This document shows positions 1 through 12,936 of a DNA stretch of 64,000 bases, piece after piece (within the stretch, counting starts at the first letter, position 1; every line of letters begins with the position of its first letter). The notes beneath the pieces are model-generated. The model had not been told where the DNA came from and made no database searches. It saw only the letters and a list, made by a program, of their open reading frames with translations. Where the stretch lies: positions 930,001-994,000 of the forward strand of contig JACATO010001085.1 of assembly GCA_018389105.1 (NCBI GenBank), read 5' to 3'. Source of the DNA: Nautilus pompilius. Taxonomy: Eukaryota; Mollusca; Cephalopoda; Nautilida; Nautilidae. The translations under genes and the position numbers were made by a program.

Positions 1-917
1 GTTTAATGCCCTTGCTGAAATGTTTATTCTTCCATATTTATGTCTCAGCTTATGTTTGTTTTGCCATCTTTTTTAAACTTCTGTTCACCACTGTATACCT
101 TTAAGTTTGTTAGTTGTTAAGGGTTACACAACTTTTAATTATAATTATAGGGAATAAATATTATAATTTTAATAAAAATCTAATACAGAAGCAGCTGGTA
201 TTGCTTTTTTCAAAAAGCCTATGCAGCAAGAACAGCAGAAACAAAAGCTATTCAGAGGTGTGAGTTTAAATTTGAGAAGACAATTATGTATAAGGTTATT
301 ATAGGAGGAAAATTGAAAAAGTCCACAGGTTTTCAAATGTGATCTATCATCGGCCAGCAGACATACACTGCAGGAGGAAAGCCTCCTCCCTAATGCAAAA
401 TTAGAATGTGCTACAGGTCAACAAAGCTTAGCCTCCTATTAGTGCCATTCATTTTTAGAAGTGGGTAGAAACCAGAGTGCCTGAACAAACATGATATATA
501 TCTACATATCAAAGAAAGTTAGGCTTCAGATTTTTCACAGTAAGGAATAAAAGTTTTTTAAGGTTTGTAACTCACAATGTAGTTGGGCATTTTATTCATT
601 GGTGTCATTTTAGATGCCAATGTTGCATTTATTTATTTACTGTTAAATATAGCTAAAAAATTAACTTTGGTTGCAACCTAATGTAACTGATTTTTTAAAA
701 AATGTGATACATTGGAGACTACAGTGGAAAGAAAGTTAGATTTACCAATTCTAGAATGTGCTATTTCAGCAGAACTTTCCATTGTTTCTAGAATTTGCTA
801 TTTGATTTTGGATCATAATTGAACAATAAAGTGCCAATAATGTTAAACGGAGCTATATATTCTCTGATATACTTAAATTTTTTTAATCAAGGTCTCTAAT
901 ATGGCTCAATTTGAATA
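1..917. other. no feature recognised
   Basis: A+T-rich non-coding DNA. I see no repeat family or exon here. Confidence 0.6.
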
Positions 918-1090
918 AGAGTAGATCTACTCAGGTTGAGGGTTCTAGTTTCATTCTCGGTTTGGACTGGATCAGGGATCTTCCTAGCATGGTTTCTTCT
1001 TGCTCGTTTTCACTAGCCAGCCACTTATGTTTCCTCCCACATCTGAAAAATGAAGAGTTTTAGTAGGAACTTTGGGTAGGTTGGCTAAAA
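918..1090 (+). mobile_element. tRNA-derived SINE, forward, 5'-truncated
   Basis: The body matches the SINE family found elsewhere in this window: GGTTCTAGTTTCATTC (B-box-like), then CATGGTTTCTTCTTGCTCG, TTTCCTCCCACATCTGAAAAATG and AGAGTTTTAGTAGGAACTTT, in the same order as the copies at 48256-48540 and 60105-60310. The A-box part of the tRNA head is missing or decayed. Confidence 0.7.
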
Positions 1091-3479
1091 AAAAAATCAA
1101 AAAAATCAGAGTACACCAGGCACTTCTGTGCCAGCCATGGTTTTTGGTGTCACGGCCCTCTCTTTCTTTCATGTTCAGCTAATGTTCTGGATAGGAGATA
1201 CAACAACAACAACATATATTAGGGTTTTTTAATTTTGTTTTTCTAACTGCTGTTGTGTCTATTAATACCAGTGAAAATATGGATACAGACTGTTTTATTT
1301 TCATTTATAAATATGTACTGGTATTTTGTTTGTTTGTAAGTATCAGTGCCAGACTACAACGAATTGTGCAAATTCCTAGTGAGTGTTTGTTACTCACAAA
1401 AATTATAGCACATTATAATAAGCAGGCCATTCATTGCTTGAAACAAATGGTATATATTGGTGAGAAAAGCAACAATAAAACATCACTGTTTGACAGATCT
1501 TCATGTTAGTAAAGAATGTGCCAGAGAATTGGTTTTATCATTCTTTCTACAGCTGCCATTTTGGGGGGGGTTCATGATGATCAGTTTATAGAAGATTCTT
1601 GGCATTATTTTGCTTGTATGCAATGATTCAACGCAAGGTGAACTAGTTTTTTTAGGTAGTAGAAAAGTAGCCAAAACTTTAAACAGAAATCAAGGAGGAA
1701 AAGAAAAAGTAATGGACCATACATAGGCCATAATTTTAAACCCAGTAAAATGGCATAAAAAAAACTACACACATATTCTAATAAATCTAATGTTAGTTTT
1801 TTTCCATCAGGATGGATTTGTATAAATATCTCTGGAATATAAAACCAACCTTATGGCACTGGTGCAGCTTATGATAGGAATTTTTATATAAAGCAATTTT
1901 CACCTAAAGCCATATAATATATTTCTTTTGGCTAAAGTAAAAAGATACAGAAGTGTTTTGGAGCTTTAAACATTTTAAAACATATTAATTTTTGTAAAAA
2001 TTATTTGGTTTTTCATAAGTGTCTTTTGTGGAGAGCTTTCCTGTCCCTTGTTAAATAAGTCAAACAAACCCAGCTATGACCTGCCCAAACCTGTAACCAG
2101 ATCGCTCCTAATGTTCTTTGTCTTGTTTATTGATTTAAGACCACATTACAGAGAAGTTAGATAAGATTTCTGTGAAAGTTTGTTTTTTTGTTTGCTTTTC
2201 TTATGAGTAACTAAAAAGCTGACTCCTTTGATAAAGAGTTAATGGGAGGGAAAACATGGGACATTTGTACAATAGATGTCAGTATTGTTATTCCAACTAT
2301 GAATACATATAGACAAGCAAGCTGACTATTTAGTTTCAAAACACATTAGTATGTGAATAGGACAGTCACTGTGTAGATTTATTTACAAAAGAACATCGCA
2401 AAATGTTTCTCATTATGCTGGTAGTATCCCTTTGATGTCTCTTTGTTATTAATAGTCACCTTTTTTTCATCAAAGGAAACAACCTGGCTTTTATTACCAA
2501 ATCTCATGAGATTCTAAAAGCACAATGTACTCCCCTCAAAAGAAACACAAACAAACTTTGTTAAAGTTGGATAGTCTGGATGGACTATCAGTCCAGCAAA
2601 CATTTTGATGTATCTCTTCTCTGCCTTTATCAGCAGCAGACTATTAAGTTAATGTTATTTAGGAATTCTTTTAAATATGCTTAATGTATTGACAACATTG
2701 CTTGTCAAAAAATTGCTTCTTTCAGATAACAAAATCTCAGATATATCAAAAGTGCCTTCCATTCCTTAGGAATTTATACTTTACAGCAGCTCTTACATAC
2801 ATTTTTCAGTATTGAACATTGGGAACAAGCTTAGTTCACTCTATTTTCTGAAGTAGCAATATAATGTGAAATTACATCATGTGTGTGTATGTTTTAAGCA
2901 AGCTGCTACAATGATAATACAAGAGTTATCCTAAGGCTTTCTCAGCATCTTTTTTTTTTTTTGACTTAACTACTACTGATATTTAACAGACCTCCAGGGC
3001 ATCTGCCTGCCAACAAACTTAATCCATCCAGTACCTTTCATTTTTGTCAGAGCAGTGATTTTGCTAAAAAAACTTTATTCTCTTCCTAGGATCATAAGTC
3101 AGCTGGGCACTATTACAAATAAACATCGTTGCACACAAAAATAATAGTTTAACTAGCAATGAACTAACTAACCATCTAGTTTCTATTAGTAATACATCTT
3201 CAGAAAGGTAACTCTTGTTGATGCCTCAATCCCTTTATTAGGATTCAGTAAAATTTTTGTTGAATATACTTGTGTGACACCATTTTAAAACCTAAACAAA
3301 GATTTTCGATGTGCTATTAACCAAACAGACGAGAATGACCATTTCTCTGTAATGATGCAGCTTATGTTTTAAAAATCTACCACTACATAGGATTGTTGCA
3401 GTGGTTGTAGGAAAATGACTGAATACTTCACTCTGGAGAAGTGAGTGTGTGCGATATGTTTGAAGTCATTTAAAGTTCA
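1091..3479. other. no feature recognised
   Basis: A+T-rich non-coding DNA. An open frame at 1255-1509 shows no family resemblance. Confidence 0.6.
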
Positions 3480-4400
3480 AAGACTGGCATAGAGAATTCT
3501 GCATTGAGCATCCTAAGAGGGAAGCAATTTTGTAAGTGAATATGCATGTTGAGGAGATTGGAAGTGCTGCCTATTGGCATCAAGATCCCCTCATTTCAGA
3601 TGAACTGTTTGTTATTTGCTTACACACACAACTCTGGAAAGTTGGTGAGATATACATCACCAGAACTGCCATTAATTTTATCACCAGTCTTTTGCATTTT
3701 GTATGCCTGAAGTTAAAGCCATTACATCCAGTGCTGGTGCACAGCTTCCCTGAAAATGATTGTGATTATTGTGTACAATATTTTTGTAAGATTTGGCTGG
3801 ATAAAATTTCCACTGACCCCCAAATTGCAGCGAAACATTTTGTGGAATGCTAAAAGTTTGTTTAAGCTAAATGGGCAGGTCAACAGACATGAAGTTGATA
3901 ATTCTCACATTATAGATAAGACACCATTGAACTGGCATGGTGTGATAGTTTAGGCAGACTTTTGGAGTTTCAGCATTGTTGGTCTGAATTTTCTTGAAGA
4001 TAGGGTCAGGGTGAGTCATGGACAAGTTATGGTCTGTACAAGATGGGGCACCTACCAATTATAACTGCGTGGTCTGACATTGACTGGTTGGGAAGTTTCT
4101 TGAACGATGGTTTGGTGTGTTTATTTTATTGAGTAAACTACAATGTTTTGTGATTTAATGCCTCTGAACATTTTTTAAAGGGATGAAGTCAAAGAAAGAG
4201 TGTATGCTGAGAAGCCTCATACTGTTGCTGAACTTAAAAAAAAGTAATGGGGGTTATGCTTAGAATCAGTCTTGAACTGTGCAAAAAGTGTATCATTATG
4301 TAAGTGGTGGTTTGCAAGAAAGCTTGGACAAGAACAGCGAGGCCTTTTTTCTTGATCTGCGTTTCATGTCCAAACAGAATAAATATGTATTAAAATAATG
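3480..4400 (+). mobile_element. decayed mariner-like (IS630/Tc1/mariner) transposase
   Basis: A transposon of the DDE type found in animal genomes, here broken. Three reading frames each carry pieces in family order: a LKLKPLHPVLVHSFPENDCDYC segment (3712-3770; compare the LxLxPYK...L...D...R block of the family), then LFKLNGQVNRHEVDNSH (about 3865-3910; the SDEAxFxLNGxVNRHN block), then DEVKERVYAEKPHTVAELKK (4183-4242; the LKxxVYxxKPxTixeLK block near the C-terminus), and a final stretch ending near 4395. Stops and frameshifts separate them, so it cannot make a working protein. I could not find clear terminal inverted repeats, so the element ends are approximate. Confidence 0.75.
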
Positions 4401-6508
4401 TAAAACAAACTTCCCTTGTTTCTTGTTACTAAAATATGAGCATTTTAATTTGTTCACTTCAATATGGAATGCCCTGTATCTACTATTTTATTTTTATTTT
4501 TCACTTGTAATATAACATTATAGTGTAACTACATTTTATTTATTGCATTATTTAAAACAAGCTACAGGTCACCACATCTTTAACCTTGTTTTGGATAATA
4601 ATGCAGATCTAGAAAGATTGGCTTTTACTTTGCAATGCCATCCAACTGAAATAAACTGACACTAAACTATAATACACAAAAATATTCAGCATGCAATATT
4701 TTTCTGCCTTTTTATTGTTTCAAAATGATGGAGACAGAAAAAAATGGCTACCCTGAGTTCATCATGTAAGGTTTCAGAGCAGTTGAGACTAACAGCCTGT
4801 TGTTAGCAATTAGCAGGAATCACTACATGACTGGTTAAGGGTTAAAGACTTTATTAAAAATAGCTGGTCAACTAATTAAAGGTAAACTTTTCTATCATGC
4901 ATGACAATTTCTTCAAATTCATTTTGCTATCAGATAATAACGTAACAGAAATTTGAATGAAAACAAGAGAATAAATTTAATTTTTAATTGTTTGCTATTT
5001 ATTTCTGTATTGTATGGAAGTTTTATTTTTGTTTACTTTTTATCTCTTTATTTCATTGATACTGAATAATAAATAATTTTAGAAATTAGTAATTTTTTAA
5101 AATTATTTTCTTCAGAGAAATATATTGTTGTTCTTTGAAAATATTAGCATTCCTGTGCAGACTATTGATTATATGCTGAGGTTGCATCACAGTGCTGCAC
5201 TAGGCTGGTTGTAGTTTAGTCTCCTGTTAGCTTCGGGCTGTATCTAGTGTGTACGCAGTAGTAGTAGCATGGTTGTTCACACCTTTCTGTACTATCTGGC
5301 TAGTGCAGAATGTCCCCTTATTCTTTGTTTTACTTTTAACCAAAGTTATTTCTTGCTGCAGGACTGTTATACTCCAACATACTCTTGGTCAGTTCTGTGC
5401 GAGTGCAAAACCAATTATTCTCATTTAAAAACGTTTGGTAACCAAGTACGTTGGGTACTATGCATCACAGAGCAAATAATGTTGATTATAGCTTCATCTA
5501 TGTCTGTTCAATTAGAAATAGAACTGCATGGTTCTGTGTTTTATAGGAATGTAGTGAGTAGGCTAGGTGTGGGTGTGGGGTGGTTGGTTTGTTGGTTTGG
5601 GCTAAGGCGTTAAGGATGTGATGATTCAGAAGGCTGACGGGAACCTGGTGTACAGTTGTACAACAATTAAACCTGGCTGCTCAGGTGCGGTCAGTTAGAA
5701 TGCTGACTCACAGATGGTAATATTGATCTGGAACAAAACAAAATCAAATCACAACTAAATAAACTGTTAAATAAATGTTTCAAACAATTTTTTTGCCTTC
5801 TTTTTTAGAAATTGTTGCTTGTTTTAGAAAAAAAAAACTATTTACATTGGTATAGGATTAAGAGTACCGAAGAAAGAGGTTGAAAAAACACAACAATAGT
5901 AAAACAAGCATTTCATTTGGAAATCAGAGCTTGATTAGATACAAAATTAAAGCATTCGCTTTCATCTTTTTAATAAATAAAACAAAAGGGAAAGAGAACA
6001 TGGAGGATAAATGTTTGAAACTAATTGATTTTGATTTGGATAAAAATGTAAGTTCTCAGAACTGGCCAATTAAATTGATTACTGCTGCATAAAAAATTGT
6101 ATTTAGTCTCTTAGGTTACAAGTAAAAAGAACTTATTTTGGTCTAATAGTCTTTTTGTTGACAGTGAACAAATAAAATTAACCAGCACATACTTAAAGTA
6201 GCCTTTTGGAGCAATGCAAAACTTTGTCAGCATTGATTGGATTGTAACAGTCAAGATAGAGCTATATCTGTGAAAGTATGATTGTGATAACAGAGATATA
6301 AACAAGTTATTTGGCAGCAGTTGCTATGATATGATTTGATTAAAAATTGTGATTAATTGGAAGCAAATTCATATCTGAGATAACATTGATAAATGTCTTT
6401 AATTGGAGCAATTGAATTAAACTATTTAGTAATTTTAATTGGAAAAATCCCATTAAAATGCAGTTAGAATAAGTAGATTTGCATGTATATGTGAATAACT
6501 CATTCGAG

Positions 6509-6689
6509 GAGTATCCCTATATATTTAGAGGCTGAAAAAAACCTTGGAAATGTATATTTAAGGATCAGTAACCACTCTCTGTGAATATATGGGGATACTC
6601 ATTAAAGGGTTAAATGTACAGTTATATAATGGTTTAGTGTTAACTAAGGTTAAAATAAAAATAAAAAGACTTGAAGACTGATCCTTTAA
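6509..6689. repeat. nested inverted repeats
   Basis: GAGTATCCCTATATATT (6509-6525) pairs with AATATATGGGGATACTC (6584-6600) with one mismatch, a 17-bp stem. A second pair, TTTAAGGATCAGT (6557-6569) and ACTGATCCTTTAA (6677-6689), overlaps it. This may be a small fold-back element; there is no coding content. Confidence 0.5.
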
Positions 6690-9230
6690 TGCTTCCAAAT
6701 TTATACAACATCAATGAGAGTGTGTTTTCTGGAGATTTTATCTTTCCAGTGAACAATTAACAACACCAGAGGTGAAACAAAGTAAACATCTGTCAATCAG
6801 TATTATAATCTTTGGCAAGCCCATCTTCTTCATCTGCCAGGCCCTGTTTGAAAGGCAACAAACTCTAGATAACAAACATTTAACTAGTAATTTCTCAGGT
6901 GAAATATCTTGATTAAAGTCCTTCTTGCTTACCTTTCTGACCTCGAGGCAAATAGTTATTGCAGTTCAAACTCCATGCAAAAAAATTGCATGATTTTAAG
7001 CAACCTGATCTGCTTGACTGAACAAATAAACAGTTTGGGTTTATAATTTTAAAATCAAACAAGAAAATCAGCAACATGACATCATGAAGGAATAGCACAT
7101 TGTTCATTGTTGCTGCTATTTTACTCTGTCTAATTGGTGAGCATATGTAATTTTTTAAAAGTTTTTTTTTTAAAAAAAAGAAAAGAAATGTAAACTTTAA
7201 CCAACCAGTGTCTTGGCAACACCAGGTTTTTCAGTGGATAAATATGGTATTTTAAACAGACTGAGGTGGTTTCTTCTGAGCTACTTGTAGACTTTTCTGT
7301 CATGGCTGCCTGTGAAAAATCAATAGTCATGGTTTAACTTAGCAGTTTGCTGGCTGTGAAATCCTTAGCACTGTCCATCTGCTTACATTCAGGTTTAACA
7401 TCCTGATGTCAAAACAATTAGTTGCTTTTTTTCCTTTTTCTTTAATTAAAAGCTGTGATTTCAGCTGTTTCTGTGAGAGGCAAGAGAATTTTGCTTACAT
7501 TTCTCCAGCATGGCGACAGCTGAATGGAGTTTCTGATGTGTTTAGCAATTGCTTGATACAAGACTATTTTGCTGAGAAAGACAAACAAAATTCAAGTTTT
7601 CAGTTAAAAAAAAAACAACAAGGAAACAAGCCAGTAATTAACTAACGGTTTAACTCATTGTACCACCAGGGTAAGACTAAAAGGCCTACTACAAAGCATC
7701 TATTGACCATTGTCACTTACCAAAACAGTCCCCCTCAGGCATCAGGTGAAGAGATCTTTTCATCAGTCAGTAGGTGGCAAGAAATGAAATAGCACATCAC
7801 CAATAATTTCCCATTCTTAAATTTCTTCATTTTTTTAATTTGGCTTTTGAATTGTTGTATGATTTTAAAGTGCAAAAATCAAAACAAAGGGAATTTCTTT
7901 TGTTATTCTTAGGCTTTTGGTGTTTTTCTTTTAGAAAATTTCTTTCCCAGAAGAAGAAGAAAAACCTTTTGGTAAAACAACAAATTTCTAAAAGAGGAAA
8001 GGAAAATGTTAGAAATGAGAGAAATATATTTGTAATGCTTTCCCATTTTGAATATCATTTAAAGTTTTTATTTTAGTTATATTAATGAGATTCTTTTTCA
8101 TAATTTGTAAAAAAAAAATTTTTTTAAACTTCATTTAATTTTGCCAAAAGAATTCAGCAAAAGGAACTAAGGTATTTCACATATATATTAGAGCTAAAAT
8201 AAAACAGCTGTATTTTTTGTTTTTTTAAAAATTCCATTGTTTTATCACTTAATCCATCAGCATATTGCCATTAATGTTCAGTTTTTTCCCATAAATGAAT
8301 ATATTATTTATTAATTAAAAGATTACTTTAAGACCGGAATCAAGCCATCCATTTAGGAACTGCTGGTATTTGTGTGAACATAACTTTTTCAGCATTTTCT
8401 TACTGGGAATTCTTTCTACTTTTGTAAATATTAGAGTTTGGTGATCAGAAGTATCTCCATTTTATCAGCAAGCAAAACACAATTCTCTATTGTTATGACT
8501 AATTTAAGTGCCTCGCTATCACTGTTTATACCATGCTTTTGTAGAATTTGATGTAGCATTACCATAGCAGAGGAGAGTTCTTTTGTTTTTGATGGAGTCA
8601 TGTCTACGTCTGTCTCATCATCACTTCTATTTAGCTGTCTTTCTTTCTACTGTGCATTTTGCTAAAGCTGATGTGGTTCCTTTTCTTGCACATACTAAGC
8701 ACGCCTAATTTTGGCTAGGCTCAAAATTTTTCTGTGCAGAGGTTCACCAGTGACGAGTGGGGTGGCTCTTACTAGCAAGAACTATTTTTGGAGGACTACT
8801 TGTATCACCATCTTTTTAAAGGTTTTTCTTTGCTCTCCATATTTTGACTACATTCTGATTTTATGTCAGCTTTTAACTATCCTGGACATTTTAACAGTTT
8901 TTTTTAGATTTAGATGCAACAAGTTCTAATAGCTTAACTTTGTCAGTTAGGCTAAGATCATTCCTGTTTGCCTAGATCCAAACTGCCCTTTTATTGTGTA
9001 CATCAATGCATTAAGCAATTATCTAGATTATTTTGCATTATAGGACTACAAAGGGTTTGGGATTTTATAAAAGTTATGCAAATAGACCAAATATGCAAAT
9101 GAACATAATGAAATTATATGGAGTCAACTGGATTTGCTTTGCTTGTAGCTGAAACGCTCTATTCTTCACCTCTGTTAATTACTTCGAGCTTATTTTCTGA
9201 ACCTGCATTTTCTAGTTTAGTGGCACTTGT

Positions 9231-9250
9231 ATAATAATAATAATAATAAT
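9231..9250. repeat. (ATA)n microsatellite
   Basis: A short uninterrupted trinucleotide run. Confidence 0.9.
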
Positions 9251-10394
9251 TTTGTCTACTACTAGTTTGGATAATTAGAAATTTTTAAGCATTAAATTCT
9301 ATAATAAAATTCCAAATTGTTTTCTAATTTTATCTGTCTTGAATTATGTCATTTATGGAGGGTCACTGCAGTGCAATCGTCCATGACGTTCAATTAGATA
9401 GCATGGCTAACCTCTGACTAAATTTAACAATACAGCGAACGTCACCAAAAACAGCGCCAACAGTTCTTCGGTTATGTTCAAATTGGTTTTGATTTTTCAA
9501 AAAAATTTTAATATAATTAATTTTTACAAATTTTTTCTTATAAGTTTTAGTTATGTTAGTAACCATATCCTGAAGAAAGCATCAATGGAAAATTTGTCGC
9601 CATTAATGGAAGCAGATAACATTAACATTGAACATTGAAATGCATCACAACCAGACATTTCTTGCTTCTTTGTCAGGCCCCCCACTGACATGTTATCTAA
9701 TTATTCCATGGGTTTTGTGCTTTTTTCTTTTCCACTTGCTACCATGCACCCTTCCTCTATATATTTTTCTTTTTGTTTGTAACTGTATCTGAAAATGTTT
9801 TTTGGGCTAGACACAGAGTCACTTAGGGAACCTCTCAGAAATAAGCTTGTGTGGGTGGTATAAATTAAAACCCAGCCACGTTCATTAGTACACAGTTGTG
9901 GATTCTTTGAGGACAAATCCTCTACTTTAACAGCTTTTATGTTACTCAGTTTATCTTTTTCTTCCATGGTGCTATATTTACACAAAATCATTTGATTATA
10001 GACTTAAATTAAGCTTGCATAAAATTGTATAGTGGCCCAATAGTATTATTTTTTTCTTTTAAAGAATTAGCATGATGATTTTAATAATGTAGAAAACAAA
10101 TTGCAGCTGAGATATGTGTGTCAAAATAGCCGATAGTGTTGTGGTGTGTTTCATTATGAAGATGGGATAACCTATTACAAATCAATTAACATCCTAAAAC
10201 ACGTTTAATTATGTTATATTTAAAAGACTACGCATAACTTAATAGATTGAGTTTAATGTTGTGGAAAACAAATGTGGTCTATATAACATACGATAAAGAA
10301 ACTTACTCACAAGCTATTATGTAAATCTAGGATGTTTTAGATATAATTTTTTACAGTGTTAGCAGTGTTTTAAATTATTAAACAAAAGGAAAGG

Positions 10395-10760
10395 ACAAAC
10401 TATAAAGACTTGTGGCAAGAAATTAAGGCGAAAAGTTGGAAAGTGGGGGTTTTCCCAGTAGAAGTAGGTGTCAGAAGACTACTGGGAAAATTGGTGGGGA
10501 AAGCACTGAAAAATCATTGGTTTTCTCATCCAGAAGGTGGAAATGATAGTAAAATGCCTGAGTGAAAAGGGCGTCAAGGTGGCTATGACTTAGATGTTTG
10601 TACATGGAGTGGGGAGTCTCCCCTTGCTAAGCTGATGGACAATGGGGGATTGCGTGACCAACTCAGCTCCTGGGAATAATGTTCTGAAACCAGTTTGAAG
10701 GATAGCACACAGGAGTCCATCAGGAGAACCTTGAGTGTAGTTGAAAGTCAAAGATTAAAT
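10395..10760 (+). mobile_element. retroelement fragment with PVEVGxR motif
   Basis: An open stretch from about 10403 reads KDLWQEIKAKSWKVGVF, PVEVGVRRLLGKLVGKAL, then a stop at about 10563. A W+V...PVEVG+RG block of this kind follows the reverse transcriptase in many degraded retroelement ORFs of invertebrates and fish. The flank after the stop (to about 10735) is G+C-richer than its surroundings and may be the element's tail. The exact family is unknown to me and no reverse transcriptase core is left here. Confidence 0.45.
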
Positions 10761-10853
10761 TGAAATTAAATGAAAGCAAATTTATTTTTATGTACTTTCA
10801 CAAGCATGTCAATTCACACATTTGTGTGAGTGGGTGTGTGTGTATGTATTATA

Positions 10854-11449
10854 TGCATCTACCCCCGCGTAATCGCGGGTTCGGCATTCGCGGCCCCGGT
10901 TATTCGCGAATTTTCCTTAGAACCTAACTAATAATTGTTCAGGGAAACCCCGCATATTCGCGGAATCGCAAATATCTTCCGTGATTTTTATGGCTTTTTT
11001 TTCGAGAAATATATATTTTTTTCACACTTTTTAACGCTAAATTATTAATAACAATATAATTCACTAATTTTGTAATATAAATACTAATGTAAATTCAATA
11101 TAAAATAAACGCTATTGGCTGGAGGTTTGAAAGTAGACAATCCGAGAGCGTTATTCATTTCTCCTTGCTGCTGATTGGCTGCTGCCCATGAGGCGCTGTC
11201 TCAGGCAGATGCAGCCCAACAGCCCCGCATCATCCCAGTTTACCGCGTGTAGCTATCTTGAGTGTTTCGCTGAGTGTTGTGTTTTTTATTAAATTATTAT
11301 TATATATTTACTTATATTTTTTTAGTTATATTTTACGTTATATTTTGACGTTTATAGGCATTTTTATGGACCACGTCCAATATTCGCGGTTTTTCACTCT
11401 TCGCGGGTGCTCTAGGAATGTAACCCCCGCGAATACCGGGGGACAACTG
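10854..11449. mobile_element. Tigger/pogo-like non-autonomous DNA transposon
   Basis: About 600 bp of CpG-rich ends in A+T-rich DNA. The right end, read inwards, is CAGTTGTCCCCCGGTATTCG followed by more CGCGAA-type repeats, flanked by TA (11450-11451). The left end has the matching ACCCCCGCG...TTCGCGGTT... motifs. CAGT-start ends, TA targets and CGCG-rich inverted repeats fit Tigger/pogo elements. The middle contains two ATTGG (inverted CCAAT) boxes near 11114 and 11174 and a G+C-rich stretch at 11160-11250, perhaps the promoter of the parental element. There is no transposase ORF. Confidence 0.7.
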
Positions 11450-11453
11450 TATA

Positions 11454-12846
11454 TATATATATAGTGTGCGTGTAGTATATTGTCATATCATCTGAATTAT
11501 AAATTCATTCTTATACATAAATTCATATAAGAGTGCAAGCCCATCATTATTTTTGCTGTAATATTATGCAGGATAAACATTTATAAAAATTGTTTGTGAT
11601 AATGACATAAAAATGATTTTACCACAAATTAATTAAAATGTGTCAGATATTTAGTATACTTTAATAAAACAGCGTTAAGAATCCTGTTGCTGGGCCTGGA
11701 TATGAGAAAAGTTTGTTTAGATTGGCAATAAAGTGCATATGTTTGTGTGTAATCATACTGTTGTTTCTTTTTAAAAAAGAATATTTCAAGAAAGGAAATT
11801 GTGCACATATATTATCTTTTTTTCCAAAAATGTAAAATTGACAAAAAAACCCTAATCTCAATTATAGGCTGTTATTTAGAGTGTAAGATTATTTCACCAT
11901 GTACAGTAGACATTTACAATGGCGACTATAAATTGTATGTGTCCTGAGTCATCCTGCTCTTCTCTGAGATTAGCTGTGTGGGTATAAAGATGTACTATAG
12001 ATAGTGTCCATGGGTTTCATGCAATAACTGAAAGAGATCTTTAAACTGTCAAAAGCTTACTTACAGACAGTGTGTCCTCAGAGAGGTTTGGGATGAACAG
12101 GGGAGCTGGAGTTTACAAAAAAAACACCATTCTTAACAGGATTTAAGTTGCCCTGCACAATGGCTCTATTGATAGAAGATACTAAGAGCGTTATTGTGGG
12201 CATAATGAAAGGACAAACATTTTTAAAGATATACTAGCTTGCCTGCTAAAACTGTATATAATGACAAACCATCTTGAGTATAAACTAATTTTAACTGCAT
12301 TTTAGAAGGGGGAGAAGGAAATGGAAAAATTGTATTAGGTGCTTTTTGGGGGTTTGTATTTGTTGGCAAAAAAAACAACAACAACAAAAAGACTGAGGAA
12401 AAATGGAATGACTTTTTTAATTTCTCTATTTCTAGCAGGGACAATGAAATACTGTAGACTGGTATTCTGTTTGTAAAACAGTTCCTTTACTTATAAGACG
12501 TCTTTGCATAGCTTTTTGGATTGTCATTTTCAAAACTATCATAAATTGTGTAGATAAATGGAAATTTCTTCAATACATTGAAAAAAGAAAAGATATAAGA
12601 AGTTATAAGTAATTTTTTTGTTTGTATTGAAAATGTGAACAATATACACTAGGGGGCCAGAATGTTGTGATCCATCGATGAAAATATAACTAATTTAATA
12701 GTACATAGTTAGTTATATATTAACATATAACTTAGAAATATATATGTGACAAAACTGTTATAATATTTTGTTTTTATAACCAAGACAAGATTTTTCAACA
12801 CATTATAGTCATAAGATGTTCATGTATCTTTAATTTTTATATTTAT
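11454..12846. other. no feature recognised upstream of PHPT1 exon
   Basis: Probably intron sequence if the upstream PHPT1 exons lie beyond the window. No exon-like block with PHPT1 similarity is visible. Confidence 0.55.
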
Positions 12847-12847
12847 G

Positions 12848-12878
<31 letters not shown>

Positions 12879-12880
12879 AC
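12847..12880. repeat. (CA)n microsatellite
   Basis: A CA repeat with one interruption, followed by purine/pyrimidine-alternating GTGCGCATGCACATGCACAT. It ends about 57 bp before the PHPT1 exon at 12937. Confidence 0.9.
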
Positions 12881-12936
12881 GTGCGCATGCACATGCACAT
12901 GTATTTATACATTTACAGTTACATGTTTATATGCAG

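Larger units (their letters stand above)
4401..10394. other. mostly unassigned, few short repeats
   Basis: Apart from the inverted repeats near 6509-6689 and the (ATA)n run, nothing is recognisable. Two patches are less A+T-rich and may be old repeats: 5160-5620 (open frame of 114 codons at 5269-5613, + strand) and 9355-9480. A minus-strand frame of 96 codons (9701-9991) is rich in Lys and Ser and matches nothing I know. Confidence 0.5.
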
